Positions 1 to 13,662 of a DNA stretch of 64,000 nucleotides are shown piece by piece. Under the pieces are notes generated by a model. It was not told the DNA's origin. It did no database searches and saw nothing but the letters and a program-made list of their open reading frames with translations. Origin of the DNA: Scolanthus callimorphus (lineage: Eukaryota > Cnidaria > Anthozoa > Actiniaria > Edwardsiidae); NCBI GenBank assembly GCA_033964015.1, contig CM066922.1, forward strand, positions 24,856,961 to 24,920,960, written 5' to 3'. Within the stretch, counting starts at the first letter, position 1. Each line of letters begins with the position of its first letter. Made by a program: the position numbers and the translations under genes.

Positions 1-3000
1 GATACGTACGTGTCTCATCACGTGACTCACGAGGCAGCCGAGTATCTATCGGAGTTATACGGATACAAAGGTATGAGATCAAATGGCCATTGGCCGCTGT
101 GTAAGTTATTAAGTGATCACGTCCTCACTGCGTGATAATAGTTGTACTTATTGGCTTGGCTTCGTCACAATATGTTCCATGCTTTCATTTCATTGGCCGC
201 ATTGTCTAGAGATTAGCTGCATGTGCATGAGTTGCGAGTCATCTTGGATATCATTTAAAGTTTCCTATTTTCATTTGAATTTTCATATTTTCATATATAC
301 GAAAATCGCTACCATATAGTATCCATGCTGTAAGGAACAATTATATGGGCGTACGATGTACATAATTATTTTCATTAAAGGCCCATCACCAACCGAGAGC
401 CTTTGCGCGGACTATTAGCCAATCAGAGCACCCGAAAAACGGGGCACAAAGGCTCTCAGTTGGAGATGGGCCTTTAAGTGAAACCCTTCTTTGAATTTTC
501 CTTGGGCCGTGACGGTTGTCGCCCACTAGTGGGCATAGTCTTCGGCATTCTGTGCGGGCTTCCTGTGCAGGGATATGAACCGTAGGGATGCGCGAGGGCT
601 GGGCCGAGCGCACTGCAGTACCAGAAGCGGGTCTCCTGTGATGTCACGCTGCCTATCTCCTGTCCACCACAGGGAGCCCAACAATATTTCCTTCCCATCA
701 GAGGGACCCCATTCAGAACGCCATGGACTAGAGGCTGGAGATTATACATAGTTATAAGTTATTTTTTTTTATTCTGTGGATGTGTTCCACCCCTCAGGTG
801 ACTACACTGATTTCATCAGCCCGAGGTCCTACATGGAGTTCACGGAGATGTCACTCAAACTTGACGACAAATACATCCGACCTGTCGGCGGAATGTCGGC
901 AATTATCGAGAGGCTTCGGCAAAAGATCGAGTCCCTCGGAGGGAAAATCTACACCAGTACTGGCGTGAAGTCGATTGAGAAGGAGAATGATATGTACATC
1001 ATGTTAACCCCGGCATTACGCGTTCAGGTTCGAAAGCTTGTAGTTTGCGTGCCTCCGGTACAGTTTGACCGCATTAACGGTACCATCGCACACAAGATAC
1101 AGGACACGCATCAGTTTCGCTCTATACAGCCTATTCCCGCATTTAAAGGTAGGGCTTCTCCCCTGGCACATGGAAATTGTAATTAAAGATCAGTCCAAGT
1201 ACCTTGGCGCTTGGACGAAAAGAAACAACATTTTAAACGCAAATTTGATTAACTCAGAATAAAGATGCCAAGGGTTCTGTTTAAGGGCGCTAGCTCTTCT
1301 TTGTTATCGTTTTCATTCAATATGTCAATTAAAAGAAGAATCACAAACCTGAAATGTATAACAGCATACACTGTATGATTTTACCTACGTTTGTCAAATG
1401 CGACATGCTTGCGTCATGCCTACAGCTTGTAGCGTAAAATTAAAGCCCACAAGACATCAACGGCAGGATGTCGTAGAATATTGAAACAAAATCTAAAATC
1501 TGCTAAATATGGGTACGAGGTCACGAAAGTCGTGCATACCTCAGAGCCGCCAAGTCATGTCGTATCCGACTGACTTAAAAAAAACCCTGGCTAAACTGTG
1601 ACACATGTGCGCGCAAGTATGTTTTCCAACTCAGCTACACGAGAAACTTTGTTGCGCACGTCAAATTTGTATAGCCGGAACGTAAAAAATGTTCCTTAGT
1701 TAGCCAAGACAAGCGCGCGTGATGTTTCCCAGTTATGACACTCAGGGAAGCATGCAGGACAAAAATGTTCCTCGCTACATGTGTTTTAGTTTAGCTACAT
1801 AGATTTAGGCGAAAATCGTACAGTATAAAGTTTATTGGGCCTTAAGGTACCAGCGCGCCACAGAGATTTGGGAACACTATCAAGGGAGTTCAACAAATGA
1901 CAGATAAAAAAATCGAAATCACTGAGAAGAGCGGGTTAATTTGTCTTGCTTTCTGCACGTTTACAGGGGCCGCCGTGTATGATCGGGCGTGGTGGGAGAC
2001 CGTAAATGTAGGAGGGATGCCCATCAAACCCGGACAGAAGTACATCTCCAACAGCAACTGTCTAGGCACAACAATGGCGCACAGGTTTGAAAACAAAAAT
2101 ATTCATCACAGGGAGGGCTGTCAAATTTATTGTATTTCACTTATTGTTCGATTTTTGTATTGTGCATGTTCTACCTGAAAAAAAAGATACTTTATCTCGG
2201 AAGGACTTTATTTGCTCCAATTTTTTTACATCAACAAATATCTGCATATTTCTTTTTATATTTACATTTTTCTTTTTCATGAGTTTTTGCTACTACATAT
2301 CCCGCCATGCAGTCTCGAAAAAAAATTCATGATTTTGACGGCTGAAGTACAACACTTGCTATAGACGATCGATAAAGACAAATTTTCGAACATCCAGTCA
2401 CTACACGGATTCTCCACCAGATTGTTAGAGTAATGCTCGTAGGTAGAGACGCAGGTCGGGATTTTAAGCAGTTTTATTCTTTGTAGCTGCTATCCTGAGA
2501 TTACAAAATGGACGATTCCAACTATAACGCGCGCAGCACGTCGGTAGATGTAGGACATTTGTCAAACAAAATGTTAAAAAAGCGCGCACTGCATTCTGGT
2601 GGGGACACGGATTGGTCATTTCTGAATAAAGAAAAGCGCGCGATTATAGCTGGAATCGACCATTGCTAACGAGAGTTGCTAACTGGATTTTACACGCAAT
2701 AGCTGCCAATCAAGTTGGACTAGCTTAAAAATACTGACATGATTTGGGGGTAATTATTATGATCTTTTTATTGCTCCAGGGACAAGGGACCATACGGCGC
2801 AGGCGTAATGCACACGATGTACAGTGACGGCGGGTGCGCACGACGATGGGGGGATATTGCGCAACTCAAGAAGCACTTCCTCGACACAGAGGTGCACCGC
2901 GCGATGGAGCAGAAATTCGGCACTAATATCCCTAAACCGATAGAAACCGCCTACCACTACTGGGACTCGGCATGGTGAGATTTTGGCACTACATTCATGA

Positions 3001-4000
3001 TGGCCAAGACTCAATAAAACATTACAATTTAATGGTTCATCGGATAAAAAGTGTTAGGGGTACGATATTTAATGGGTCGGCTCGGGTATATTTGCGCTGC
3101 GTAAATAGTTTGCTAGCAGGCGTTTGTTGACCTTGCTTTGTCACTCGCCCCAGACCTAATTTTGACCCGTCCAATATGGCGCCCGCAGGGATTTTCGCTT
3201 GATTCTCGCCGTAAAACGACCTAAAAAAAAGCCAGCCAACGCCTGCTAGCAGGCTACTGTGTAAATGGCTTTGTCGTACTAAATTTTTCTCCGAGCCGGA
3301 TCCAAATTTCTTCCGTGTCGGGCGAATTTATTTTTTACGCCCACTTCAAGATGGCGGCTAGCTAGTAAAAATATTCATTATGATTCACATATCATTCTCC
3401 TTCTATATGAGTGAATTAAAAGACGAATGTTGACCTCTTGCGAACTCTCTCGTAGCTCATGTGTAAGATGTTGGGTTATGAATAAGTAATTTGCATAGGT
3501 TTTTTCCTTTTTTTCTCAATAACTTGCCTTAAAAATTTCTAAGAGCCATAAAGTGGGCGTAAATAAAAAAAATCGCCCGTGGCGGGACTACATGGCGAGG
3601 TAGTCCCGAACCATCTTTATCAAAGCCGTGCCAAAAATTTATGTCGTGTAAATGGGGCTAAAAACAACGATCCATACCCAAATATATTCAATAACGCGCA
3701 ATTGATTTTCTCGTTATCGTCAGGCACTTCCAGAAGCCGGGAACATCGTTCACCATGGTGGACATTGCTAACTGGGCAAAGCGACCCTTCCCCACCGAGG
3801 AGATTTTCATCATCGGCGAGGCGTTCCATCCCTACAGGGGCTGGTGCGAGGGTTCAATTGTCTCGTCCCAAAATGCTTTGCAAGAAGGCTGGGGTATACC
3901 GTTTACGAGTCCGCTGACCAGGTTGTTCGCTGTCGCCCGTGAAGAGGACAAGAAGCCGATCAGCGAGCTCGCCATGTCACGCAAAATGATCCGCGCTTAA
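1..4000 (+). CDS. Flavin-containing amine oxidase, C-terminal part (5' end outside window)
   Basis: Five exons splice in one open frame: 1-70, 798-1148, 1967-2084, 2780-2974 and 3724-4000, each bounded by AG/GT with matching phases. The product belongs to the FAD-dependent amine oxidase family (PF01593), which oxidises amines or amino acids to aldehyde or keto products with release of hydrogen peroxide. Visible family marks are PVGGMSAIIERLRQKI in exon 2 (substrate-domain start), a run ending KLVVCVPP (the IVAVPP-type strand), and in the last exon EEIFIIGEAF...GWCEGSIVSS, the C-terminal FAD-contacting motif (usual form FxAGE...GWxEGA). The N-terminal GxGxxG dinucleotide fold must lie upstream of base 1. 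The protein ends MIRA followed by TAA at 3998-4000; AATAAA signals lie at 4097 and near 4243. Substrate cannot be told from this part; an L-amino-acid oxidase or monoamine oxidase-like enzyme are both possible. No frame breaks were seen. Confidence 0.85.
379..473. mobile_element. 95-bp piggyBac-like MITE with TTAA target site (intron of amine oxidase)
   Basis: The ends AGGCCCATC...GATGGGCCT are inverted copies of each other over about 27 bp, and the element is flanked on both sides by TTAA (375-378 and 474-477). TTAA duplication is the hallmark of piggyBac-type transposition. The centre holds AGCCAATCAG...CACCCGAAAAAC, which recurs near 11260-11290 in a diverged relative inside the ABC gene intron. 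Confidence 0.7.
3106..3254. mobile_element. MITE with TIR containing GCCTGCTAGCAGGC
   Basis: The left end (TTTGCTAGCAGGCGTTTG) and the right end (CAACGCCTGCTAGCAGGCTAC) are inverted copies around a 100-bp centre. It lies in the last intron of the amine oxidase gene, with no coding content. Confidence 0.55.
3312..3590. mobile_element. MITE with about 35-bp TIR (GGGCG...TTTACGCCCACTT)
   Basis: The left end carries CGGGCGAATTTATTTTTTAC then GCCCACTT; the right end carries AAGTGGGCGTAAAT then AAATCGCCCG. These are inverted copies with a few mismatches. The internal sequence is AT-rich and non-coding. It occupies the last amine oxidase intron, ending about 130 bp before the final exon. Confidence 0.6.
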
Positions 4001-6460
4001 ATTTAAAAAATGGACGCAACAAAAAAGTGTATCTACATGTAGCTTAGACGGTTGCCATTGAAAATGTAAGAAGGATAAATAATAGAAGTAAAGGATAATA
4101 AAACTCCATGGACATCTTGCATGTTTTGCAGAAATTCGGGGAAAGGGGCGGTAGAGTATATATATAGGCGGATTTCTTGTGACGTCAATGTTTAAATATT
4201 TAAAGCATCCGTGAAAATCAGCAAGCATAACGGAAGCTACAAAAATAAATGTTCTAAGGGAGCTGTCTTTATTTACCATTTAAGGGAGGGCAACAATATT
4301 TTTAGAGCGGATTTGGGGAGGGTCACAATTTTTCAATGAGGCATTCGTCTTAACACAGTGCACTTATGCATTTTATTATAATCATAAAGATGCAGAAACT
4401 GAGACAGCTTTTTACTACAGTTCTTTTTACTACAGTTCTTTTTACTACTGTACTGGTGCCATTTCTACACGTCATTTCTACAGGAGGTACTTCTCCCTTG
4501 TGTCAGATTACCTCTGTTTTACCGGGGTTACAGGCAAATATTAATGTTCTTATCTGGCAACTGGAATTCATGGACGACAAACTTGATACACAACTCTCGC
4601 CCCTCGTAAACATGTGTAGAGGTTTAACATGTGCTGAACCTCCGAGCCCCTTTGTTTGTGTGAGTGAAACCTGATGCCCTGGAAGGGGGGGACCACAACA
4701 ACTTCAGCAACTTCTATAACTTCATGTGCATTAAAACGTTTCGGCTGGCTTCGGGCGTATAAGGAAGACATCTAATACAGTTTTTGAGAACCGCGAAGTT
4801 GAATTCAGTTTCCGACCGCTGCCTTGAATCGCATATGGGAAACAGAAAGCAGAGGTTATTGTCTAGTGAAGGTGTTTCCGTGGTGTCTACAAACAATTGG
4901 TACCTGCGCTTGTTGTGAAAGCGATATCTGGGGTCCCTGTACGATGAAGCGCGACAAAGTGAAAGAAATACTTTAACAATTAGACTACGAGTTCGAGTTT
5001 TCTATGAGTCAATAGATCGTAGCGCCGAGTTGATTAGCATACTTCTCGAACCTAGCACTAGCATAATTCCTTCGAGTTGTTGCTAAACGTATTTACTTCA
5101 TGGTTTAGAAAGTTTTCCACTAGCCTTTTCGCTACTCACTATCTATTACGTTAGGTTGAGTAGCGAAGCCAATCAGATTGCAGGACTCGTGATACTATGC
5201 GAGTGGGTTTCTACTAAAAGTCATTAGATCTGTCCTGTCCCTTCAAGTCTTTAGTGAAACAGACTTCCGATTGTTGGGTATTTCTTTTGGTTGCTCATCC
5301 TGACTGCAAGTAATCGTAGGCACTGTCATGAAAGTAAGATAAGCTGTAATTAAGTGTGATTATTCGACTGGAATCGGCACGCATATTCTACGCATCTTCT
5401 TCAACAATTTGTCATGCGGAAGCCACGCTTCTCGCGCTTGAAGTGTCAAATCTAACGAAACATAACTAAAAAAGCTTTCAACTTTTATGCGCGCTTTTTG
5501 CAGATATTGTGTATTGATCTATATGTGTACACTCTTTTTTTTATACAACCTTTTTATAAGAACGTTCAGCCTGAAATTTAGCCAAATTTTAAGAACATGC
5601 TAAGAACCTGCCTGAGCCTCAGATAGGAGCAAAATATATCTATTTTCAGTGATGCGTTCTAAAATCCAGAATCAAATGTGTTGATAATAACGACCTTCAA
5701 TATTGTAATTAATAAAACTCTCTTAAATACTTCATTGGTATGCATCCTTCATAGGATCTATCATATTTCAGGTTCCGACGTCACTGAAATGTAAGAACAT
5801 CCGTAAGAACATTTCCAGCCTCAAACTGCTCCAAAAATAAGAACGGCAAGCCTCAACTGAAACTTAGACGTTCTGATAAAAAGCAAAGAGCGTACTCGAG
5901 GACCAAAAACGTTTTTTGATTTGACTGATGTTTGGCTCTTGAGGTCAAGGTATGCGGTAGATATATGCAATAGATAATGACATCGGCAAAAAAATGTAGT
6001 CTATCGACGCGTCCTCCGTAACATTACATGGGCTACTTTTGATCTCCTTGCATTTGTTTCACTTTTACGTTTTATTGTGTGTCTGTTTTTCTTTTTTCTT
6101 GCTTAGCAAAAGTAGCCTCATCACACAAATTACTTTTGCGACCTATACTCAATTTAAAGTGTCAAGTACATCTGAGACTCTTCTGAAGTTTGCCTTTTGG
6201 AATTCACTAGACATATTATGTTACGAACAAATTTGGAGCAATGTTGCGTGTCGTTCCAATACAAAACAATATAAGGTTTTCTATTATATAGTCTAATAAA
6301 GCGTCGACTGAAATTCGACGTTTGCGGCATAGGCCTTAGCTTTAGCTTTTAATGGTATGACTAGTTTTACGGAAAAACTAGGTGGTCTGCGTCGGCAAGG
6401 GACGTAAAACATGGACAACAACAACCAAAGGTTGAGATTTATGTTAAACGCCGTGGAGAA

Positions 6461-6551
6461 ATGGTGTTTTGCTGACGTTTTGAGCGTTAGCTCTTCGTCG
6501 GAGCAAAAGAGAGACGAACGGGCTAACGCTCGAAACGTCAGCAAACACCAT
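6461..6551. mobile_element. Short palindromic MITE (TGCTGACGTTTTGAGCGTTAGC arms)
   Basis: The arms ATGGTGTTTTGCTGACG and CGTCAGCAAACACCAT are inverted copies, each extending inward through a GCGTTAGC core. The centre is about 30 bp and there is no coding capacity. Confidence 0.55.
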
Positions 6552-6652
6552 TCCCTCAGCTTTTAATGCTTCCAAAGTTATTGAGCCCACCAGATTGCCG
6601 AGTAGCATCCGATAGCATAATATTGATGCTCACAATCTGTGTCATCCGCAAA

Positions 6653-6928
6653 GACTGCTTGCAGCCCCTTCTTCGGCGAACGTCCGTAAACCGCGCGGCA
6701 GCGGGCTTCGGTTTGTTTACGGCGCCGAGTTACTCAAGAGAGAGAGAGAGAGAGAGACGCGCCACGGTGGGAAAACGCCTGAGTAACTCGACTCTGTAAA
6801 CAAACAAAAGCGCGACGCGCACTCGACATCGTAAACAAACCGAAGCGCGCCGCGCCACGCCGCGGGTAAAAACAAAACATTTCTCTCGATTAACGGACGT
6901 TCGCCGAAGAAGGGGCTGCAAGCAGTCT
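6653..6928. mobile_element. TIR element, family GACTGCTTGCAG (copy 1)
   Basis: The ends GACTGCTTGCAGCCCCTTC and GAAGGGGCTGCAAGCAGTC are perfect inverted repeats and extend inward through GGCGAACGTCCGT. Inside are a (GA)n run at about 6737-6756 and GC-rich sequence with repeated TTTGTTTAC. Relatives begin at 41092 and 59520 (TAGACTGCTTGC...GAACGTCCGT). Confidence 0.65.
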
Positions 6929-7210
6929 ACATCCGTAGGGGTAAGATAGAGTTTCTCAAAATTATTCAAACGTTTGCTTTTTTACTGAGCTTTCCGTAAA
7001 ACGGTGTAACTATTTAGTCTCTAGGAACGTTACTATGGGCGAGCGGTCGTCATTTTTTATCTGTGTGTCGTTGTTTGGTTTATTCCGAATCCTACTATTG
7101 CCTAGGGTCGGGATGGGGTGCATTGACAACTGTCAAAATTCCTAAAATATAACTGACAACTGGAAAACGACTAACTATTGACGTCTGCTTCCAGTCATTT
7201 GCAACAAATG

Positions 7211-7803
7211 GGGAGTTTGCAGGTGTTGCGTGACATTTTGAATTTTGATCCCAGTAAAATAAAAATACCATATTTGAAAAGAGCTAACCGAAATGTGTGA
7301 AAACCTCAAATTTGAGTTGGTTTCGACAAATAACACAGAAGTTATGAGCGTCGGAAGTTGGTTGTTTTCCTATAGGTTTAATGTTGTGGTGGGCCACCAA
7401 GACATTAAAGAGCCTCTGTCAGCCTCCATTTTGTCATCCTAGCAGCATACCGAGACAGAGAAAGTATCCATTTCCATCGGCTGATTTAGGGGATGTAGTG
7501 CAATATTTTCGATTGAATTCGATAAATGAATAATAAAACTTTGTTTTTAGAAGACTATTTCAAGATTTCTACACGTAATTCGTTGTCTGATATCGACTGA
7601 AAACAATAACAAAGGAGTGGCTGACTAGAGCTCTTTAAACGTATAGAGAACAGCTTACTTCGGGCGTCAATAACTTTGCTAATATTTACCCAAATCAACT
7701 CAAATTTTCGCCTTTTTCAAATTTCGGCAAGCTCTTTTCAAATATGGTATTTTCATTTGTTAGGATCAAGATTCGAGATGTCACGCAACACCTGCAAACT
7801 CCT
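7211..7803. mobile_element. TIR element with a second MITE nested inside
   Basis: About 110 bp at the left end (starting AGTTTGCAGGTGTTGCGTGA) is repeated in inverted form at the right end (…TCACGCAACACCTGCAAACT). The centre, about 7406-7638, is a distinct MITE with TTAAAGAGCC...AGCTCTTTAA ends; a second copy of that MITE sits alone at 15025-15295. The arrangement is therefore an insertion into an insertion. Confidence 0.6.
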
Positions 7804-9440
7804 CATAGACCGGCTAAAGCTGTGAGTTGCATGATGAGCCAATCACATCAGGGCATTGAAAACATCGAGTGCAACATCTGCGATTTTTCTAATAATTTCT
7901 GTCTTGTTATCTTCTTAATATATCTTTCTTGTTTTAAAATCGACCAACGTTTGAAGAATAGAGAGTAAAATAGGCGCGTAGACGCAAATGATTTAAGAGC
8001 TTGAACAAAGGGAGCAGCCAACTGTGTCTGCCATATTGTGTCAATGTCATTATCAAAATCCTTAAGCAACCCACAGCGTGAACAGGTCTAATACAGCTGA
8101 CATGACGAGCCCTCCAAACGTGACAACTGATGTTACAGGAAGACCCTCCTATTCCCCTTTCTCGCATTAATTTTGATTCACAAATCGAGCCCAGTATTCA
8201 ATTCTTGAGATTCGTAACAGCAATACTACAAACTTTGGGAATAATGACTTGAAAACAGGCTAAAGATGCGATTATTAGAATTAAATAATGTCTTTTTTTA
8301 ATCCTAATCCAAACATTCCCCAATAGGCCTTTAGCAGTTTGTCTCGTCAACTTTCGTTAACTGTTCAAAAGTCAACTAAAACGTTTGTTTGATGCCCTCC
8401 TTGGCATGATCAGTTGATTTACCCTTTGGAATCTAGGGTCTGTTCAAAGGGCTCGTAGCGAAATAACAAGCATATACCAGCTAAGCAGTATACCCAATGT
8501 GGTATACGCTTCATCGCTGAATGTCACAATAGTCGCCTTATTTGAATATGGATCTGGTCCTTTTGTTTGATTATGCCTTGTTCTATTAGAAGACGACTAT
8601 ATGGTACATGTTCAGCGAGGAAGTAGATACCGTTCAGCTGCAAATGATTTAACCAGCTAAACAAATACTTGGATTAGGGACTGGATTTCGGAGGGTGTTG
8701 AGATTGGCATAATAGCAGTGGGGCTTATTTTTTTTTTCAGTCCTTGAACTGGATAAAATTCATTCACCAGGGAACGTGCTTCCATCCAGTCAGTGCAAGA
8801 ACGGGGAAATAATTTATTTACTCGGTATTCCCACCAACGACATGGACTTTTTTTTCAGCGTCAGTTGATGCAATGAAAACTTTATTTAACAAGCTTAACT
8901 TGTCACTTGCATCACTCGTCCGAAACCCGCTCCAACTCGCTGCACATTTTGTGAACATCATCCATCATCAGAAAACATCAGAAATATTTACCGAGATGAG
9001 TGCCTCGCAATCCTCATACTTGCTACGAGCCTGCTAACTGTACACTTCGGTCTATGATTCACATATTATCAACATTGACGTCGCACCAGACATCGAAATA
9101 AGTCCTTATGAACAATTGAACTAATAGATGGTACACGCTCCTAAACCTGTATTCACTGGCTAATGCCTTGTTGTCAATTACAGGTGCTGGTAACGAAAGT
9201 GCGGGATATAGACACTGAAAATGCGCTAGCATCCTCCACATTGACTTGAACAACGGTGTAATTCACCAAGAAGTTACCAACAAAAACTGTCGCCCTGCCG
9301 ACTTTGCAAAATTTCCCAATTAGGAAATTCCCCTTACCTTATTGTTGTTCTCGGTAGTGCCTGGTCAGCAGTTGAAAGAAACGGCTGCCGCGCGGATTCG
9401 TAAAAAGACGACAACACTACCTTCATTTGCCCAAAGTAAA

Positions 9441-12400
9441 ATGAAGAAAAACGTAGAAGAAGAAAGCCCGAACTTCTTTTCTCTGGTGTTTATGTGCTGG
9501 GTGAATCGCATCCTCAAACGTGGTAGTCAGCACGACTTGAATCAAGATGACTTGTACCCTATCATCCACGAAGACGAAGCTGAAAACGTCATCGGTGAAA
9601 TGGAAATCATCTGGAAAGAAGAACTCGAGAATGCCAAGAGAAACAAGCGAAAGCCTCGTTTATGGAAAGCAGTCTTGAAATCGTTTACTGCATTAAGCAT
9701 TCTCCAGTTGATAGCTTTACGATTTCTTGATTCTTTTGGCAAAATAATGCAAGTGGTGATGCTTTGTTTATATCTGGAATTTCTACAAGAGGCGGTTTTA
9801 CAAGACGACCTCAGTGGTGCTAAATATGCGGCGCTGTTTATATTCGGTATTACCAGTGGAAGTTTGGTGAAACTGTTTGGATACCACCATTGTGACCTGC
9901 AAACTCTATACCACGGAGTGCGTATAAAAATTGGCTTAACAGGGATGATTTACAAGAAGGTAAAGATTAGAATGTGGTCATCTACAGCTATTAGCGTACA
10001 GGGGGGGGGACTCCAAACACGGAAATTTCTTGATGGGTATCTTTCACCTGTTCCCTGTGTCCTTCGCGCCTACTTGATACATAAGACCTCATCTTTTAGG
10101 GTATCTTTTAAGGTAATACTTTTTTTGAGCCACGCCTTGGCCCGCCATGGTTGGTATCTTTTAGGGGTGAAACTGAAAATTTTCGACGATCATCCTCGAC
10201 AAAAAATTATTGGAGTCCCTCCCCCCCGGGTTAGCGTAGCCAGGGTGGGGTTTTTGAATGCAGAAATACAAACACAAAGGTTCAAAGAATGGTGTTCCCC
10301 CTTCCCTAGACTCCTACGCCGTTGTCACTGTGTTTTCTTTAGTTAGGATTATGGGATCCACAAACCTTTTTGCCGATTTTATCTCTAGATTCTTTACTGC
10401 ACGCGAAGTGACTTGACCCAAGTGACTGGAGGCTACCTCATGAATCTCGTATCGAACGACGCCAAAAGAATGGAAGAGCTCGTCACACGTCTACTGGATT
10501 TGTTCCGCGTATTTTTGGACACTACATTCGTCATCATCGTCATATCTGTTCTAGTCGGCTGGCAAGGCCTCATAGCGTTTCTATTATTTGGCATGATTGC
10601 GATCCTAGTGATGCTACTATCGAGAAAAGCTACGCAACTTCGAGAGGAGCAGTGCGTAATTACTGATCAACGGTTGTCTGCAATGAATGAGATTATATCA
10701 GGAATAAGAGCCTTGAAAGTGAATGCATGGGAATGGAATTACAGGGACAGAGTCGGAGAATTGAGGAGGTAAGCAAGCGCATTGCACAACACAAGCTCGC
10801 CGCATGCTATAGCGGGAATTTAAGAAACGCTTTCACATAAATCTACCGCCGACCGGTTAGCGCAGTGGTACAGTGTCGGCTTGTATGCGGGAGGTTCAAA
10901 GTTCAAACCCCGACCGGACCAACACTCAGGATCTTTGAATAATTAAGGAGAAGGTGCTACCTTTGCTCTACATCTGCAAATGGTTAGACCCTCACGTCTT
11001 CTCGGATAACGATGTAAAATCGTCGGGTCCCGCAACGGAAGAAGAGGAGCCACCTAGTGGAGCCGCATGCGTAACCCACTATTTTCATTATTATTATTTA
11101 TTATCTGCTCGACAATTATTGCACAGACTTTTTCATAATTATCGCGCGAATTTTGCCAATTTTTCCAAGATTGCCAGGAGCATCGCGCATACGTTATCAG
11201 AATTTTCATAATACAGACTGTTGGACTATTTTAAGGCTCATTATCAAGAGAGCCTTTTCGGGCAATTAGCCAATCAGTGCACCCGAAAAACAATGGAATA
11301 GTTTGAAAACAAAAGCAAAAGGGGTGCAAAGGCTCCCAATTGATCCTTAGCGTTGAACTGACGCATGTAATGATAGTGCTCTTTTTATGCCTGAAAGCTA
11401 AGGGGAGAACTGGGAGACAATCTCGTATCCAGAACTCCGTGGCTCGTATGCCCATGAAGGAGGCTCTTGGGACGTCAATTTGAGGGCCTTCGCTGATTGC
11501 CTGAAAACTGTTTCTCTCAACGTCTTTGTATCAAAACTTGCGCATGCGTCAATGGCTGTCACCAAAGCCTCCATCGCGAGGGGACGAGTCGGGGAGATCT
11601 GGGTTCGAGAATGGAGCTCCCGAGTCATCTCTTTGAGAGGGAGGGTCCGGTAACAACGCTTGCGCATGTGTGAGATTTAATACAGCAGAAGGAATCCAAT
11701 ACGTGAATGTCCTCAAATAACTTTTTACCAGAGCCTCCCCTCGCGAGGTGACGAAACAGGGAGCTCTGGGCGAAATAATGAGCACAAAAGAAATGGCAAT
11801 TTCAACATCTAGACCGCGGAATTGTGGGCATCCTAATCATTCCAGCCTGGGAACTTTGCTAGCTTAGGGAACGGTACGAGGGAATGTTGATGCAGCTGTT
11901 ATTGAACACAACAAAGAAGCCTTGCGATACTAATAGAGCGATGTAAAATTCTTTTTTATAGACGCGAAGTATCCAAGATAAGAAACCGACTTCTCATTCA
12001 ATCCAACGTGTTGGCTTTCACGCGAGTCTCGGCATCGGTTGCAATTCTCGCAGCTATAGTAACATTGATCTACGCTGGAGTTCGGCTCTCGCCCGCTACT
12101 ATATTCACTCTTAGCACAGCGTTTAGTCTTCTCAACAACACATATGGCGGTGTCCTTCAGAATGCGTTGTTCCAGACGTTGGACAGCATAGTCTCTTTGG
12201 AGAGAATGGAGAAGTTTTTGCTGAGAGAAAATTACGTGTCATCTTATAGCTTGGTAGAAGACGCGAATAGTGAAAACGAAAATCACCTTTTGTCTTCAAG
12301 TGAAGCTACAACTTTGTCTCCAGAGGAGAAAGATCGTAGGAATGGCACTGAAGACCCGTATATTTATGTTAATGGCGTTTGGTCAAGCTGGCGTATGGAT

Positions 12401-13619
12401 TGTCCGAGGTTAAACCTTCGAGCTGTGAATATGAACGCCTCTTCCACTCAGCTTGTTATCGTCACTGGACATGTTGGGAGCGGGAAATCTTCTTTACTTC
12501 TGTCAATCCTTGGAGAAATCCCCGTCAAACAAGGATCTGTCAAGGTTAATGGTAGGATTGCATACGCCAGCCAAACACCTTGGATCTTTTCTGATACAAT
12601 CCGAGCGAATATTTTATTTGGAAAACCGTTTGACGAGAAAAGATACGATCATGTCATTAGAGTGTGTTCCCTTGAGGAGGACATCAAACGCTTTCCAAAA
12701 GGCGATTTGAGCATGATTGGTCAGCGGGGAGTGAGCTTGAGTGGTGGCCAGCGATCTCGCGTTAGTTTGGCACGCGCTGTTTATTCCGATGCGGATATTT
12801 TCTTACTAGATGATCCTCTAAGCGCAGTAGATCCGAAAGTCGGCAAGCAAATATTTGATGAATGCATTTCCGGTGCGCTATGTAATCGTCTACGTATCCT
12901 AGCAACCCATCAGCTGCAACATCTCTATAGAGCTGATCATATTATTGTGCTGAAAAGCGGACGCGTTGTCATCCAGGGCACCTACAATGAGATTCAAGGG
13001 AGGGCTGCGTTGGGCGAGCTTATGAAAGAAGTGGAACTAACACAGCCCGTGACTCCACAAGGAATCTTCCATGGACACGATGAAACCTCTAATGAGGTGG
13101 AAGGCGTGACAGGCTGGCGTGACGTCGAGGAGGAGACCGAACATCGCGTGACCGGGACCGTGACATGGAATCTCTACTGGGAATATCTTAGATCGGGTGT
13201 ACCTTCCCCAATCTTGTGCTTGGTCATTGGAATCTTTGTTGCAGCACAAGGTAGGTGTATTGGGTATTCTCATGCTTAATCAAGGGAGCCTGGTTTCACC
13301 AAGAATGAGCTATCAGCTGGAAAGTGAAATTTTCAGATGAATTTTGATTGTACGATGACTGTTAGTATATTGGGTATTGTATAGGTAAATCCATTGCCTG
13401 ACGAGGGAATTCCACGCTAAATTTCATGCGAAAAACCGATATCGCTCGAGTCGCGCAGCGACGATGGAAGTTTCTTTGAATCCCATACCGGACATTTTTA
13501 GAAAATTAAGTTAAAATTTAAGAGAATTGATAGTGGATTTCGTGCGCTTGAAAGCCGCGCTAATGCGAAAGCGATGGAATTTTCTGAATGGGCAATTCCA
13601 GAAAATAAAGGTACCCCCC

Positions 13620-13662
<43 letters not shown>

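Larger units (their letters stand above)
4001..9440. other. Intergenic region between amine oxidase and ABC transporter
   Basis: No exon with a recognisable product was found on either strand. Contents: AATAAA polyadenylation candidates just after 4000; a short GGGAGGGTCACAATTTTTC fragment at 4310-4340 that resembles the subterminal repeats of the Harbinger-like element in the ABC intron; three tandem copies of a TTTTTACTACAGTTC unit near 4410-4450; a possible weak TIR element at about 5547-5884; and several MITEs listed separately. Bases 8170-9340 show nothing recognisable. Confidence 0.6.

Noticed and set aside
9342..9440. Upstream extension of the first ABC exon
   Set aside because: The open frame extends upstream but without an ATG before 9441, and the added residues do not resemble the MRP4 N-terminus.
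9960..10346. Read-through of ABC exon 1 into the intron
   Set aside because: Homology stops at YKK, exactly at a GTAAAG donor; the following residues are low-quality intron translation with a poly-G run.
10848..10925. Functional tRNA gene
   Set aside because: Box A and B are present, but no closing acceptor stem is seen and the same head with the same body recurs at 42.9-43.2 kb, so it is a SINE.
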